A stretch of 20,315 nucleotides of DNA from Candidatus Latescibacter anaerobius SCGC AAA252-E07. GTDB taxonomy: Bacteria > Latescibacterota > Latescibacteria > Latescibacterales > Latescibacteraceae. Shown in pieces: positions 1-8,199 of this stretch. Numbering within the stretch: position 1 is the first letter of the stretch; each line of letters begins with the position of its first letter. The notes under the pieces were generated by a model that did not search any database, was not told the DNA's origin, and saw nothing but the letters and a program-made list of their open reading frames with translations. The stretch spans positions 1 to 20,315 of the forward strand of contig AQSL01000115.1 in assembly GCA_000403035.1 (NCBI GenBank), read 5' to 3'. The translations under genes and the position numbers were made by a program.

Positions 1-1063
1 CATTGAAATAATAACAAACCAGAAAGGAATCCGAAGCATAAAATCACCGGAAAGCATATTCTCAATTGCAGTTGCATGTATTTCCATACCGGGATAAGAT
101 TCAATATGTGTAAACGGAGTTGATTTCAAGTCGTATAAGCCCGCAACATTTGAACCAATAATAATGATTTTATCCTTGAAAGCTTCATGTGGTATTATGG
201 GGGGGGTCACCGTTTTCCCGGAGAGACGATGCAAGTACCGCATGATATGAATAATAGGTAAAAACGCCCTCAGGACCCCCTTTCCCGTACCAGTTCAAAA
301 GAAACATACCTTCTTTGTCGATTAACTTACTATTCTCAAATTGTTCTAAGTCCATGAACTTATGTGTTTGATTATCCACAAAATCACGTGCAATAGTAAA
401 TCCTATGGAAGGTGTGTACTTTTCGCGAAACTTAAATAAAAGAGGGTATCTGCGTACCATACCGCCTTTTTCTGTGGTGAAATTTACAAAACCCAAACCT
501 GCCGCCCCTTTTGATAAAACCGGCAGGGGGAAAACAGCGGTTTCATAATTATGAAGATGAATATTTTTAAAAGTATACGTATCTGAAAGATATATTTTTT
601 CATCCATGGCTTTTTGTACAATGGAATCCTGAAAAGAAGCGGCGAGGTATGTCATCCCTGATTCTTCAATGGCGTGTCCAAAATCTGCATCGCAATTTTC
701 TCCCGGTGAGGCATTGGTGCGGTCAATGTCGGGATCAGAAAAAATGATATCAAATACGATAGCTTTTGCGCCGCAACCGGATAAATAGCGAACCAGTTGG
801 GCATGATATTCCCGGGGCCACGGCCATTTAATTTCCATGTTATCGACAACAAAATCCAAACTTTTTTGATCGATACAAACAACAACGACATTTTCACGTT
901 TGACAGGAGTATGCCTTCGAATATTGAAGAGCACATCATATATCTTCCAGTTAAGAAAATCCAGTGAATGAATATGAGAGAAAATGATCATTATAAGAAC
1001 AATGATACATGTCAGGGCGACATTATAGAGGAAAATTTTTTGTGATAACGGCTTTTTTTTCAT
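1..1063 (-). CDS. CHASE2-domain sensor protein, frameshifted and cut by the window edge
   Basis: This is the N-terminal part of a membrane-anchored sensor. Residues 1-35 hold a short basic start and a hydrophobic segment (LTCIIVLIMIIFSH), followed by the start of an extracytoplasmic CHASE2 domain (NWKIYDVLFNIRRHTP, VVVVCIDQKSL, WPREYHAQLVRYL, KAIVFDIIFSDPD). The frame from 1063 stops at 185, but positions 1-198 continue the same domain one frame away without stops (AFKDKIIIIGSNVAGLYDLK, then YPGMEIHATAIENML). Both frames meet at a run of eight G on the plus strand (199-206); seven would give one open frame. CHASE2 proteins usually carry a C-terminal adenylate/guanylate cyclase, kinase or GGDEF output; here that part lies outside the window, so the output is unknown. 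Whether the break is real, phase-variable or a sequencing error cannot be told. The start is ATG at 1063 with a weak AAAGAAA ribosome site. CHASE2 identity is confident. Confidence 0.8.
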
Positions 1064-1144
1064 CGGATGTTTCTTTATAATGGTGTATTGAAAAGCATTA
1101 TAAAATTATTTCAGACTTTCATGAAAACTTCAAAGATAAGTGCA

Positions 1145-1258
1145 ATACGCTGATTTACATGCTCTTACGTCTGGTCGACGGAACCAATGACAGTAGTACA
1201 CGGTATACATTTCATGCCGGAGTATGTGAAAAAGATACTTTCGCAACTCTCGTACACT
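1145..1258. repeat. Diverged repeat copy A
   Basis: This segment aligns by eye to 1590-1680. The left block (CTGATTTACATGCTCTT) matches TTGATTTACAAGCCCTT, and the right block (TATACATTTCAT then GTGAAAAAG and ACTTT) matches TATATATTTCAT then GTGAAAAAG and ACTTT. Copy A has roughly 20 extra bases in the middle. It is probably an old intergenic or mobile-element remnant. Confidence 0.4.
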
Positions 1259-1502
1259 AATATACTATATTATCACGATAACGGCTGAAAAATCAAGGAT
1301 TTTTTTAAACCCAGGATATTGTGTGATTTTTCATACTTTTCGATTCATCTACATTTGATTCTTAAATAGACTTGATTTGTCAGCAGTATTTTAAATATAG
1401 TATAATAAATCAATAAGTTATACTATTTAATTACTATTCCTCCTAGTCTTCCAAGCTTTTCTGTTGGAATCAGTTTAAACATCGTGCTTGATGTGGCGTT
1501 TC

Positions 1503-1680
1503 ATCATATCGGGGAAAACTCCATTTCCTTTAGAAGTGTGGTGATAAACTATCATGATCAGTATTTATGCTGTCAAGGGTCAGCGCGAAGCGTTGATTTA
1601 CAAGCCCTTGACAGCAACAAACGATATATATTTCATTACAGGGTGCGTGAAAAAGGACTTTTTCACCGCCCTCTTAGAAG
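1503..1680. repeat. Diverged repeat copy B with insertion-sequence-like left block
   Basis: The right part (1590-1680) pairs with copy A at 1145-1258. The left part, near 1507-1536 (ATATCGGGGAAAACTC, ATTTCC, TTAGAA), nearly matches the reverse complement of 15628-15658, which lies just upstream of the decayed transposase at 15694. Copy B therefore looks like an end fragment of the same insertion sequence. It has no coding capacity I would trust. Confidence 0.45.
1568..1616. repeat. Perfect 12-bp inverted repeat
   Basis: TGCTGTCAAGGG at 1568-1579 is the exact reverse complement of CCCTTGACAGCA at 1605-1616, with 25 bases between the arms. It lies within repeat copy B. It could be the end of a small non-autonomous element, or a stem in a transcript; no target duplication is obvious. 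Confidence 0.55.
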
Positions 1681-1710
1681 CAAGACAATAATACCTATCT
1701 AACCCTCATA

Positions 1711-1738
1711 AAAAAGGCGCCCTTCAGGACGCCTTTTT
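1711..1738. terminator. Bidirectional rho-independent terminator
   Basis: AAAAAGGCGCCC, loop TTCA, then GGACGCCTTTTT forms a 12-bp stem with one mismatch. The A and T tails on the two arms let it work in either direction. The minus-strand CRP-like gene is the only coding gene that could read into it, and it would then insulate the CHASE2 gene; otherwise it ends the transcript of a decayed element. Confidence 0.65.
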
Positions 1739-1982
1739 CGTTTGCAACCGTGGAAATCAGTAGAAATATCTTTATCTTGTTTCCCCTGTATTATATAGAA
1801 GGAGCTTTTTAATATTTTTATCCCTGAATCACGCGGTAGCATTATTGATATAAATATTAAGAAATTTTTGTGCCAATAAATAAAAATGAGAGATATTTCC
1901 CGGTATGATATTATTAATATTATAAAATTCAGTATGTTACAAAAATATTTCTATTGATATAAATGAAGTTTGATATATAAAA

Positions 1983-2031
1983 GAGGTGATAAATCATCAT
2001 GAAAAAGGAGAAAATATTACATAAAGTATGA
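1983..2031 (+). other. Strong ribosome-binding site with a ten-codon open frame
   Basis: GAGGTGAT at 1983-1990 is a strong Shine-Dalgarno match and sits eight bases before ATG at 1999. The frame reads MKKEKILHKV and stops at TGA 2029-2031. It may be a leader peptide, the start of a decayed gene or coincidence. No gene follows on this strand before 3740. Confidence 0.25.
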
Positions 2032-2241
2032 TTATTTATTCCTTTTTTCAAACATTATCATCATATTCCTTGAGATGTATATAATGAATGCCGTGTTCTT
2101 TTTTCGTCGTAAAACATGGAATAATTTCATAATACTATTTGAAACTGCTGTCTGTTAAGCGAGTGTTAATTATTATTCTGTAAAGAAAGGACTTTAATTC
2201 TGATGAGTATACATGGAGTATAAAATGGGTGGGATTGAAAA

Positions 2242-2919
2242 TTATAAGTATAAATTTTGCCTGAAAATATCTATATCATGAATTGTTATATCCTTACCAG
2301 TCATACTTATATATTTACTATTCTCAAGCTGTTTTAGAACTCTTGTGACAGTTTCACGTGTGGCACCAACCATGCTGGCAAGTTCCTGATGACTTGGTCT
2401 GGATTTTATTAATACACCATCATCTATTTTTATGCCTCGTTCTTTTGACAATTGAAGAAGAATACCTGCAATACGGCCGGTTACTTTCAAAAAAACAAGA
2501 TTCCCAATAAATTCGTCCGCATTACGTAATCTTGTCGTAAGTTCTTTAAGAAGTTTGAGCGCAATTCTTGGATTTTTCTCAACCACATTTTCAAAATCAT
2601 TTCTTCGAATAAGTATTAATTCAGAATCTTCATTAGAAACAACCGTAGCTGATCTTGGTTTTCCATCGAGAAGAGACATATCTCCAAAAAAATCACCTTT
2701 ATGTAAGATTGCTAAAATAATCTCTTCTCCGCTTTCAGAAAATTTTGTAACTTTAACTTTTCCTTTTACAATGATATATAATGTATCGCCCTTTTCATTT
2801 TCCACAAGAATGATATTATTCTTTGGATATTTTTTAATAAACGACTGTCTATTAATAGCATCCAATTCTTCATCGTTAAGTGACGAGAAAAGCGGAACGA
2901 GTTTAAGATAGTTTATCAT
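2242..2919 (-). CDS. CRP/FNR-family transcriptional regulator
   Basis: A cytoplasmic DNA-binding regulator with the full two-domain layout and the family's usual length (225 residues). The cyclic-nucleotide-binding beta-roll spans about residues 10-115, with GDTLYIIVKGKVKV, FGDMSLLDGKPRSATV (residues 78-93) and the following beta strands. A long dimer helix follows (about 117-155). The winged helix-turn-helix lies at about 172-217 (SHQELASMVGATRETVTRVL). The R-S pair of PRSA, which binds the cAMP phosphate in CRP, is kept, while the usual GE before SLLDG is GD; ligand binding is therefore plausible but unproven. I see no cysteine cluster of the FNR [4Fe-4S] type. The start is ATG 2919 with a poor ribosome site. 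It lies upstream of, and on the same strand as, the CHASE2 sensor gene, separated by a long spacer. Family confidence is high; ligand and targets are unknown. Confidence 0.92.
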   Translation of the reverse strand: MINYLKLVPLFSSLNDEELDAINRQSFIKKYPKNNIILVENEKGDTLYIIVKGKVKVTKFSESGEEIILAILHKGDFFGDMSLLDGKPRSATVVSNEDSELILIRRNDFENVVEKNPRIALKLLKELTTRLRNADEFIGNLVFLKVTGRIAGILLQLSKERGIKIDDGVLIKSRPSHQELASMVGATRETVTRVLKQLENSKYISMTGKDITIHDIDIFRQNLYL

Positions 2920-3739
2920 TTAATAACCCATGATTATTTCAAGGTTTTATATAATATTAAAATATAAATGATTTTTGCACTCGAAAGCAATATTAAATTT
3001 TTTTAATATGGTTTTACACAATTATCACACGGTGAAATCAGGGAATTATAAAAGTCAAAACTGTTCTATTTGACTCCTGAAATTGCATATACCTTTTCAT
3101 ACCGATTTTGGAAGGTAGACCGTGTGTTTTAAGCAAAAAAAAGCACTTATACAATTACTATAAGTGTTATAAAAATATATTGGCTGCCCCGCAGGCCTGT
3201 TTCACGATGAAGGTTTATTAGGTCGTTTGCTGAGACAAAAAAATGGTTCGTATTTTCATACTACAAGCATAGTTTGGGAATAATGAAACGTACTGTTGAG
3301 AGCTTGTGTTTATCAACTGTCTCAGAAATGTCAGCACAGGAGTATTTCTTTTCGTCCTATCAATAAACATGTTCCTTCTTGCATGTGCATTGTGTTGCTT
3401 TTTGCATCATTTCTCATTTTTCCATGCCATTATTTTCATGAAAATAGATGCAAACAAATAAGCTTTATAATTATAAATACCTTAAATGTGTTCAAAAATA
3501 TTGATTATTATTGACGGATTTTCCACTCTGCCACATATTGAATCAGGGCATTGAACGCTCCCCTCTAATATTCCAATAAGATATTATATATACGGAAGTT
3601 AGAAATAATTGTAGTGCTTTCTCTGAAAAAAGTATCACCGGAACTCATTGTACCTGACAGATACAAGCATCGGGGACAGGATTACAATTGAAATGAGCGT
3701 TTTACTCCTGAGATTACTCATCGGAGGAGGTGTTCGGAT
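2920..3739. other. A/T-rich spacer with divergent promoters and one hairpin
   Basis: This 820-bp gap separates the divergent CRP-like gene and receiver gene and must hold both promoters. A plus-strand frame at 3296-3514 starts with TTG, lacks a ribosome site and resembles nothing known, so it is not called. Around 3135-3190 there is a hairpin with an A-run and a G/C-rich patch (GGCTGCCCCGCAGGCC), possibly the end of a minus-strand small RNA. I see nothing definite elsewhere. Confidence 0.5.
3135..3166 (-). terminator. Hairpin resembling the local tRNA terminators
   Basis: CACTTATA at 3144-3151 pairs with TATAAGTG at 3159-3166, and the run of eight A at 3135-3142 gives a U-run on the minus strand. 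The layout, including CAATTAC in the loop and a following ATATTGG, closely resembles the terminator of tRNA-Val at 8147-8180. No intact tRNA is seen next to it, so what it terminates is unknown. Confidence 0.45.
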
Positions 3740-4108
3740 ATGGTTAAAAACAGATTACTTGTTGTGGAAGACGATTTAAATCAAGGGTATTTGTATGAAC
3801 AGGAGTTAGAAGATGATGGGTATGAAGTTGTTGTTGCCCATACCGGTCGGGAAGCTCTGGAAATGTTCAACAGGGACTCATTTGACCTTGTGATTCTTGA
3901 TATTGGTTTGCCGGAAATGGACGGTCTCGAAACATTAGGCCGCTTACTTGGAATTGACAATACAATTCCGGTTATTCTCAATACCGCCTACCCTTCATAT
4001 AAAGACAATTTTATGAGCTGGGCAGCCGATGCATATGTCGTGAAATCCTCGGATCTCTCGGAATTGAAAGAAAAGATAAAAGAGTCGGTTTCAAGAAGAA
4101 CAGTATAA
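3740..4108 (+). CDS. Single-domain response regulator (CheY-like receiver)
   Basis: A cytoplasmic phospho-acceptor protein consisting only of a receiver domain of typical length (122 residues). Acidic residues D11 and D12 (LLVVEDD), phospho-acceptor D54 (VILDIGLPEMDG), switch threonine T82 (VILNTAY) and lysine K102 (AYVVKSS) are all present, so phosphorylation is expected. There is no DNA-binding or enzymatic output domain; it must act by protein contact or phosphotransfer. No histidine kinase lies in the window, so it is an orphan here. ATG 3740 follows GGAGGAGG at about 9 bases, a strong ribosome site. The gene is convergent with the large unknown gene at 4301-7645 and ends just before a long hairpin. 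Function beyond the receiver fold cannot be inferred. Confidence 0.93.
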   Translation: MVKNRLLVVEDDLNQGYLYEQELEDDGYEVVVAHTGREALEMFNRDSFDLVILDIGLPEMDGLETLGRLLGIDNTIPVILNTAYPSYKDNFMSWAADAYVVKSSDLSELKEKIKESVSRRTV

Positions 4109-4111
4109 AAT

Positions 4112-4178
4112 CCCCGGTGTAACAGGCACTCCATAAGAAACTGAACAGTATGCTGTGTCAGTTTCACTCTCTCCGGGG
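4112..4178 (+). terminator. Nested hairpin after the receiver gene
   Basis: An outer stem CCCCGG (4112-4117) / CCGGGG (4173-4178) encloses an inner stem GAAACTGA (4137-4144) / TCAGTTTC (4158-4165). The inner stem continues as ACAG/CTGT closed by a TATG tetraloop with one bulged G. A T-rich stretch follows at 4188-4195. It probably ends the receiver transcript and may also stop the convergent gene, but it is larger than a normal terminator. Confidence 0.5.
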
Positions 4179-4300
4179 AAAATGCCCTTTTTTCGTTTGT
4201 ATTCGAGCTGTCAGGCGATATTGAAATTGAATTGGTGACTTTATGCATGGCAAAATTGAATCATATATTGAAAAATGAAATGGTTTTAATTTATATATTT

Positions 4301-7300
4301 TTAATGACCCTGCAACAAATCTCTAAATTCCAAATAACCAAGAGAAACTATTCGGTTGACTAAATCAAATGCAGATTTACGAGCTTTTTCATCTGCACTT
4401 TTTAAAGAATTTGATAGTATTTTTCTCGCATCATCTTTCCAATGATAAATAATCCAACCTTTTTCATCACCTTCAATTATTGATGATAAACAATTAACAG
4501 TTGCTAATGGATGATTATCACTAATTGTACTTAACCACTTTATAACAAAACGATCCATTTCCACTTTTTTGTATAATTCCAAAACTTTTTTTAACTGCTG
4601 AAGCATCCATTCAATTTCAAACTTAACATCAATAAACCAGGAACCAAATGATGTTAACTCTTTTTCAAAATCTTTTAGTTTGCCAGATTCAGCAATAGAT
4701 AGGCGTTTTTCCCATAGATTTTTTAATCGAGGCTTCACTCTTTCATCAGCTTCTTTGAGGTTTTTACCAATGAAATCAATTGCATGAGCTCGTAATGAGC
4801 CGGAGGCTTTTTTATATAACACTGGTAAAAGAGTGTCGGGATCATCCATACTGATTTCACCATGCCAGTAGAGAACCATCAGGTGTTCAATAAGCCGTTC
4901 GTCAGTTCTCCCCATACCATCTTCTTCTTCAAAATCTGTTATATGGTCAATTGCAAATATATACTTATCCTTTAATAAAATAAATGCTTTATTATGAGGA
5001 TTGTTGAATTTTATATAGGATTCGAATGCTGCATTAAAGTAACGTAGCCGATCTTTATAGCAAGGAAAAATATCATTGAGATGGTCTATCGTCCATTGTT
5101 CATCGGTAGATGCAAGGGTATGAAAATACACTCCATAGACCGATCGAATTGACAGTTTTTTTTCTTGCTTTTGTTCAAGGTGCCTTTCTAGACACTCTCG
5201 CACTTTCTGTAATTTGTCAAATCCCTGAGTAATATTACAATTATTCTTTACCCATTTGATATAATGAAACACATTCACCATTGCCGATCCACGAACGGTA
5301 TTAATTGCCCGTGTGAACGGAGCAAATGACTCATCATTTTCGTCTTCATCAATAGGATTTGGATCATCAGTCAGTTTTTCAATAATTTCCCATACAATTT
5401 CTTTATGTTTAAAAGGGATTATATTTTCTTTTTTTAAACTTTCTTCAAGTAATGCTGAAATAGCTTTCCTCGTCCATCCCCAACCGGGATTATATTTCCC
5501 ATAATAACCCCAATTCAAATTCTCATCACGATCCTGCTCGACAACCCATTTACATAAATCAAAAACAGGGAACCAATAAGATTCTTTAAATTTGTTATCA
5601 CTTTTTATTGCATTTCTTAAGCCACGTAACATTCCATCAATACAAGCCGGAGGCAAACCTTTAAATTTTTCTGTATGTGATGAATATTTATCCGGTTCTT
5701 GTGATGCAGAATCTTCTAAGATTCGTGCATATCCTTCCAGTATATCATTATCTTCATGTAAATTTGTTCTCTTTAATTCGGTGCGGAAGTACTCAATCAT
5801 TTTATCAAAAGGCATTGAGGAAATTTCTTTTTGATTTTTCGGCGTTTGAAATCCTGAAAAACCGACCGAATCAAAATACACTAATAAATCAGGATGCTCT
5901 TTTGCCTCAAATTCTTTACTCAACTCTTCAAATTTTTTTTCCCATTCCCCAGCTAAGTGTTCTCGGACAGGATACAATCTATCAAATATCATGCGTCTGT
6001 TTCTTTTGGTTTTTTCTTCTTTTGGGGTATATTTGTCCCATTTAACCATTTCATTAACATAATCAAAATAAATATTTTTTGCTTCTTGGTTTAAATTACC
6101 GAAACATTTCTCTAATAAGTGGAAAATCTCTGTATGAAGATAAATATTACCATAGTTTTTTTTATCAGTCAGTATTGCTTCAGTGCCTGTCATATCAATA
6201 CCTGGACATTTTCTTCTTAGGTACATTCCAATTCTTATAAAAACTATATATTTCTTTTTATTTTCTTTATATACATTTTCAATAAATTCTAAAACTTTCT
6301 TTTCATATTTGTCAATAAGTCTTTCTGTTGTATAACGAACAGCCCAAAGAAGCATGTCAATTGGATCATCATGTATTCTCTCCTGTTCAAAGTTTTCGAT
6401 ATTTGCCAGAGGTCCGAAAAAATATGAGTATGCTCTAATTTTTTCGGATTTATTTTTTGTAAGTTGAATACCATTCTTAAGTAAATTTATAAACAATTTA
6501 AGAGTCTTTAGTTCTCCATGTTCTACAAGAACAGGAGCAACTTGTTCAATGATTTCCTTATACCAGAAATTATCAAACAATGATTCAGGTTCTGGTCCGA
6601 ATGAATATAGTTTCGAGCCTGTTTTATATCTTGAATCAGGTAGAAGCTTAAAAAGTTTTTTTGCTATTTTTATAGCATTATCTATCTCACTTGATTTTGC
6701 CAAATAAACAACAAATTTTCCATATCTTTCAAAATTCCAACTTACACTCGGTCTATCAATAAATTTTATGATTTTATCTACTAACTCTGTAGCATATTTT
6801 GTCTGCATGCTCAATGCTGCATCCAAAATATCACCATGGACATAGTAATTATCTGTTCCTTCCATTGAAAGGATAATATCTTTTACTTTTTCAGAACTTT
6901 GAGAATGAGAAGACATTCTGGCAAGATATCGTGATTCTGGCCATGGTAATAATTTTATATCACCAGTTTCATAGTCAAATCGAGAATTAGGTGGATTACT
7001 AAAAATCCCCTTTTTATTAAGTGGTTGTAACCAAAAAGAATTATTTAATTTATCAAAGAAATATCCTCTATGAACATATGTATTTGGACAATGACTAACA
7101 AGTTGATTAACATCTTTTTTTGTAGGCGTATCTTTTTCAAGAAGCTTATCAAGTAATATAATTTTATTAATAAAATTATTTTGTATTTCTGTAAGTATTT
7201 CTTCAAATAGAGCTTCATAATCACTTAATATATTTAGGATGTCTTTTGATAATTTACGAGGAAAATAAAGGCCATTTCTATGAGCATATCTGGAGAGAGG

Positions 7301-7645
7301 AAAATCTTTTATTAATCCCAACCATTTTTTTGCTATATTGCTTTCAGGCTGTATATTTAAATTTGATAGAGCCTCTATAACTTTTTGTTTATGTTGTCCT
7401 TCTTTAGAATTACCTTCTATCTTCTTTTTTTGCTCAATAGTTAATATTACGTCTCTTAATGCACTTTCAATATCTCTATATAGATGAAATATTAATTGAC
7501 ATTGTGTCTCAAGTGATGAACCATCTTCAAGTAATTTACATGAATCATAATATAAAATTGATGTACCTGGTCCAACAAGCTTTTCTAGAAGTCTGTGTAA
7601 TCGTGATTGTCTTGGATTTTTAAGTACAAACTGTTTTTCTTGCAT
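4301..7645 (-). CDS. Large helical protein of unknown function (1,114 residues)
   Basis: I cannot assign a function. The protein is soluble-looking, with no signal peptide or membrane segment, and reads as long runs of amphipathic helices. The N-terminal third has distinctive conserved-looking motifs: IESALRDV (59-66), a tryptophan-leucine helix (KKWLGLIKDF), HRNGL near 122, SFWLQPL near 203, SNPP near 216 and PWPESRYLARM at 234-244. From memory, this series recurs in long uncharacterised proteins of other phyla such as actinobacteria; I could not check. Later segments resemble irregular HEAT-type repeats. No P-loop, nuclease, protease or TIR motif is visible. ATG 7645 has no clear Shine-Dalgarno sequence. 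The gene is a single-gene unit, convergent with the receiver gene, preceded by a long A/T-rich spacer, and is visibly more A/T-rich than ppdK or hflX, which suggests transfer. A scaffold or defence role is possible but only inferred. Confidence 0.85.
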   Translation of the reverse strand: MQEKQFVLKNPRQSRLHRLLEKLVGPGTSILYYDSCKLLEDGSSLETQCQLIFHLYRDIESALRDVILTIEQKKKIEGNSKEGQHKQKVIEALSNLNIQPESNIAKKWLGLIKDFPLSRYAHRNGLYFPRKLSKDILNILSDYEALFEEILTEIQNNFINKIILLDKLLEKDTPTKKDVNQLVSHCPNTYVHRGYFFDKLNNSFWLQPLNKKGIFSNPPNSRFDYETGDIKLLPWPESRYLARMSSHSQSSEKVKDIILSMEGTDNYYVHGDILDAALSMQTKYATELVDKIIKFIDRPSVSWNFERYGKFVVYLAKSSEIDNAIKIAKKLFKLLPDSRYKTGSKLYSFGPEPESLFDNFWYKEIIEQVAPVLVEHGELKTLKLFINLLKNGIQLTKNKSEKIRAYSYFFGPLANIENFEQERIHDDPIDMLLWAVRYTTERLIDKYEKKVLEFIENVYKENKKKYIVFIRIGMYLRRKCPGIDMTGTEAILTDKKNYGNIYLHTEIFHLLEKCFGNLNQEAKNIYFDYVNEMVKWDKYTPKEEKTKRNRRMIFDRLYPVREHLAGEWEKKFEELSKEFEAKEHPDLLVYFDSVGFSGFQTPKNQKEISSMPFDKMIEYFRTELKRTNLHEDNDILEGYARILEDSASQEPDKYSSHTEKFKGLPPACIDGMLRGLRNAIKSDNKFKESYWFPVFDLCKWVVEQDRDENLNWGYYGKYNPGWGWTRKAISALLEESLKKENIIPFKHKEIVWEIIEKLTDDPNPIDEDENDESFAPFTRAINTVRGSAMVNVFHYIKWVKNNCNITQGFDKLQKVRECLERHLEQKQEKKLSIRSVYGVYFHTLASTDEQWTIDHLNDIFPCYKDRLRYFNAAFESYIKFNNPHNKAFILLKDKYIFAIDHITDFEEEDGMGRTDERLIEHLMVLYWHGEISMDDPDTLLPVLYKKASGSLRAHAIDFIGKNLKEADERVKPRLKNLWEKRLSIAESGKLKDFEKELTSFGSWFIDVKFEIEWMLQQLKKVLELYKKVEMDRFVIKWLSTISDNHPLATVNCLSSIIEGDEKGWIIYHWKDDARKILSNSLKSADEKARKSAFDLVNRIVSLGYLEFRDLLQGH

Positions 7646-8146
7646 TTTAATTATTTATTCTACAATTTATTTGTAATGTTTTTAACTTTGGCCACATACT
7701 TATCTTAAAATCTAATACAAGTTGTAACTTTCATCAATATATTGTTACAATAAACATTCTATATACAATATAATGTATTATTGTAAATTATACAAGTGAT
7801 AATCTTTTTTTATACTAATGCTTATTATATTATTTCCTATTCTTATTCAATCCTTTTAAATCTCATCATTTACCACTTTAAGATGAAAAATGCTCAAAAG
7901 AATCCATAATTCCTGTATACAATCCCCAATTATTTTGAAAATACAAAATTACAACCAAGACCATTTTACAATAATGATTAAAAAATACTCTTTAAGATAT
8001 TGTTATTAAAGAATAATCAACAAAAGAAAGCATCTAGGAATAGTATTATTTAATAAAAGCAAAACCTCAAAAGCAACAGTAAAAGCTTTATTAAACAAGA
8101 TTGAATTGCGTGAAAACCTTGATACTCATTTACTTGACAGGATAAT
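7646..8146. other. A/T-rich upstream spacer with TTGTA/TACAA dyads
   Basis: This 500-bp stretch must contain the promoter of the large unknown gene. It has TTGTAAC (7722-7728) paired with GTTACAA (7744-7750), and TACAATA (7764-7770) paired with TATTGTA (7779-7785), plus further single TTGTA or TACAA words. These could be operators, or simply reflect A/T-rich composition. A 55-codon plus-strand frame at 8010-8174 has no start codon and runs into the tRNA terminator, so it is not called. Confidence 0.4.
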
Positions 8147-8180
8147 AAAAAAAAGGACTTATTCAATTACATAAATCCTT
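8147..8180 (-). terminator. Terminator of tRNA-Val
   Basis: On the minus strand the RNA reads AAGGAUUUAU, an 8-base loop, then AUAAGUCCUU and a run of U. All ten positions pair if one G-U is allowed; that pair works only on the minus strand, which supports the direction. It starts 20 bases after the tRNA 3' end. Confidence 0.75.
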
Positions 8181-8199
8181 ATCTAACAGGAAATTATAT

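Larger units (their letters stand above)
1064..2241. other. Long non-coding spacer with repeats, an inverted repeat and a terminator
   Basis: About 1.2 kb between the CHASE2 and CRP-like genes has no convincing gene. It contains two diverged copies of a roughly 100-bp sequence, a perfect 12-bp inverted repeat, a hairpin terminator near 1711-1738 and a strong ribosome-binding-like site followed by a ten-codon frame at 1999. A 72-codon plus-strand frame at 1484-1702 lies over the repeat and has no ribosome site, so I do not call it. I see nothing definite in 1741-1980 or 2032-2241, which are very A/T-rich. Confidence 0.6.

Noticed and set aside
1484..1702. 72-codon plus-strand frame
   Set aside because: It lies over the repeat and inverted repeat, has no ribosome site, and its sequence is explained by a non-coding relic.
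3178..3260. Possible tRNA to the right of the 3135-3166 hairpin
   Set aside because: There is no T-arm consensus (GGTTCGAAT-like) and no cloverleaf can be drawn.
3296..3514. 72-codon plus-strand frame in the spacer
   Set aside because: TTG start, no ribosome site, no recognisable family, typical A/T-rich chance frame.
3740..4108. Full two-component system
   Set aside because: Only the receiver is present; neither neighbour is a histidine kinase.
5677..6045. 122-codon plus-strand frame inside the large gene
   Set aside because: It is the opposite strand of a 1,114-codon frame and shows no protein-like motifs.
8010..8174. 55-codon plus-strand frame (KTSKATVKALLNKIELRENL)
   Set aside because: It looks peptide-like but has no usable start codon and ends inside the tRNA-Val terminator.
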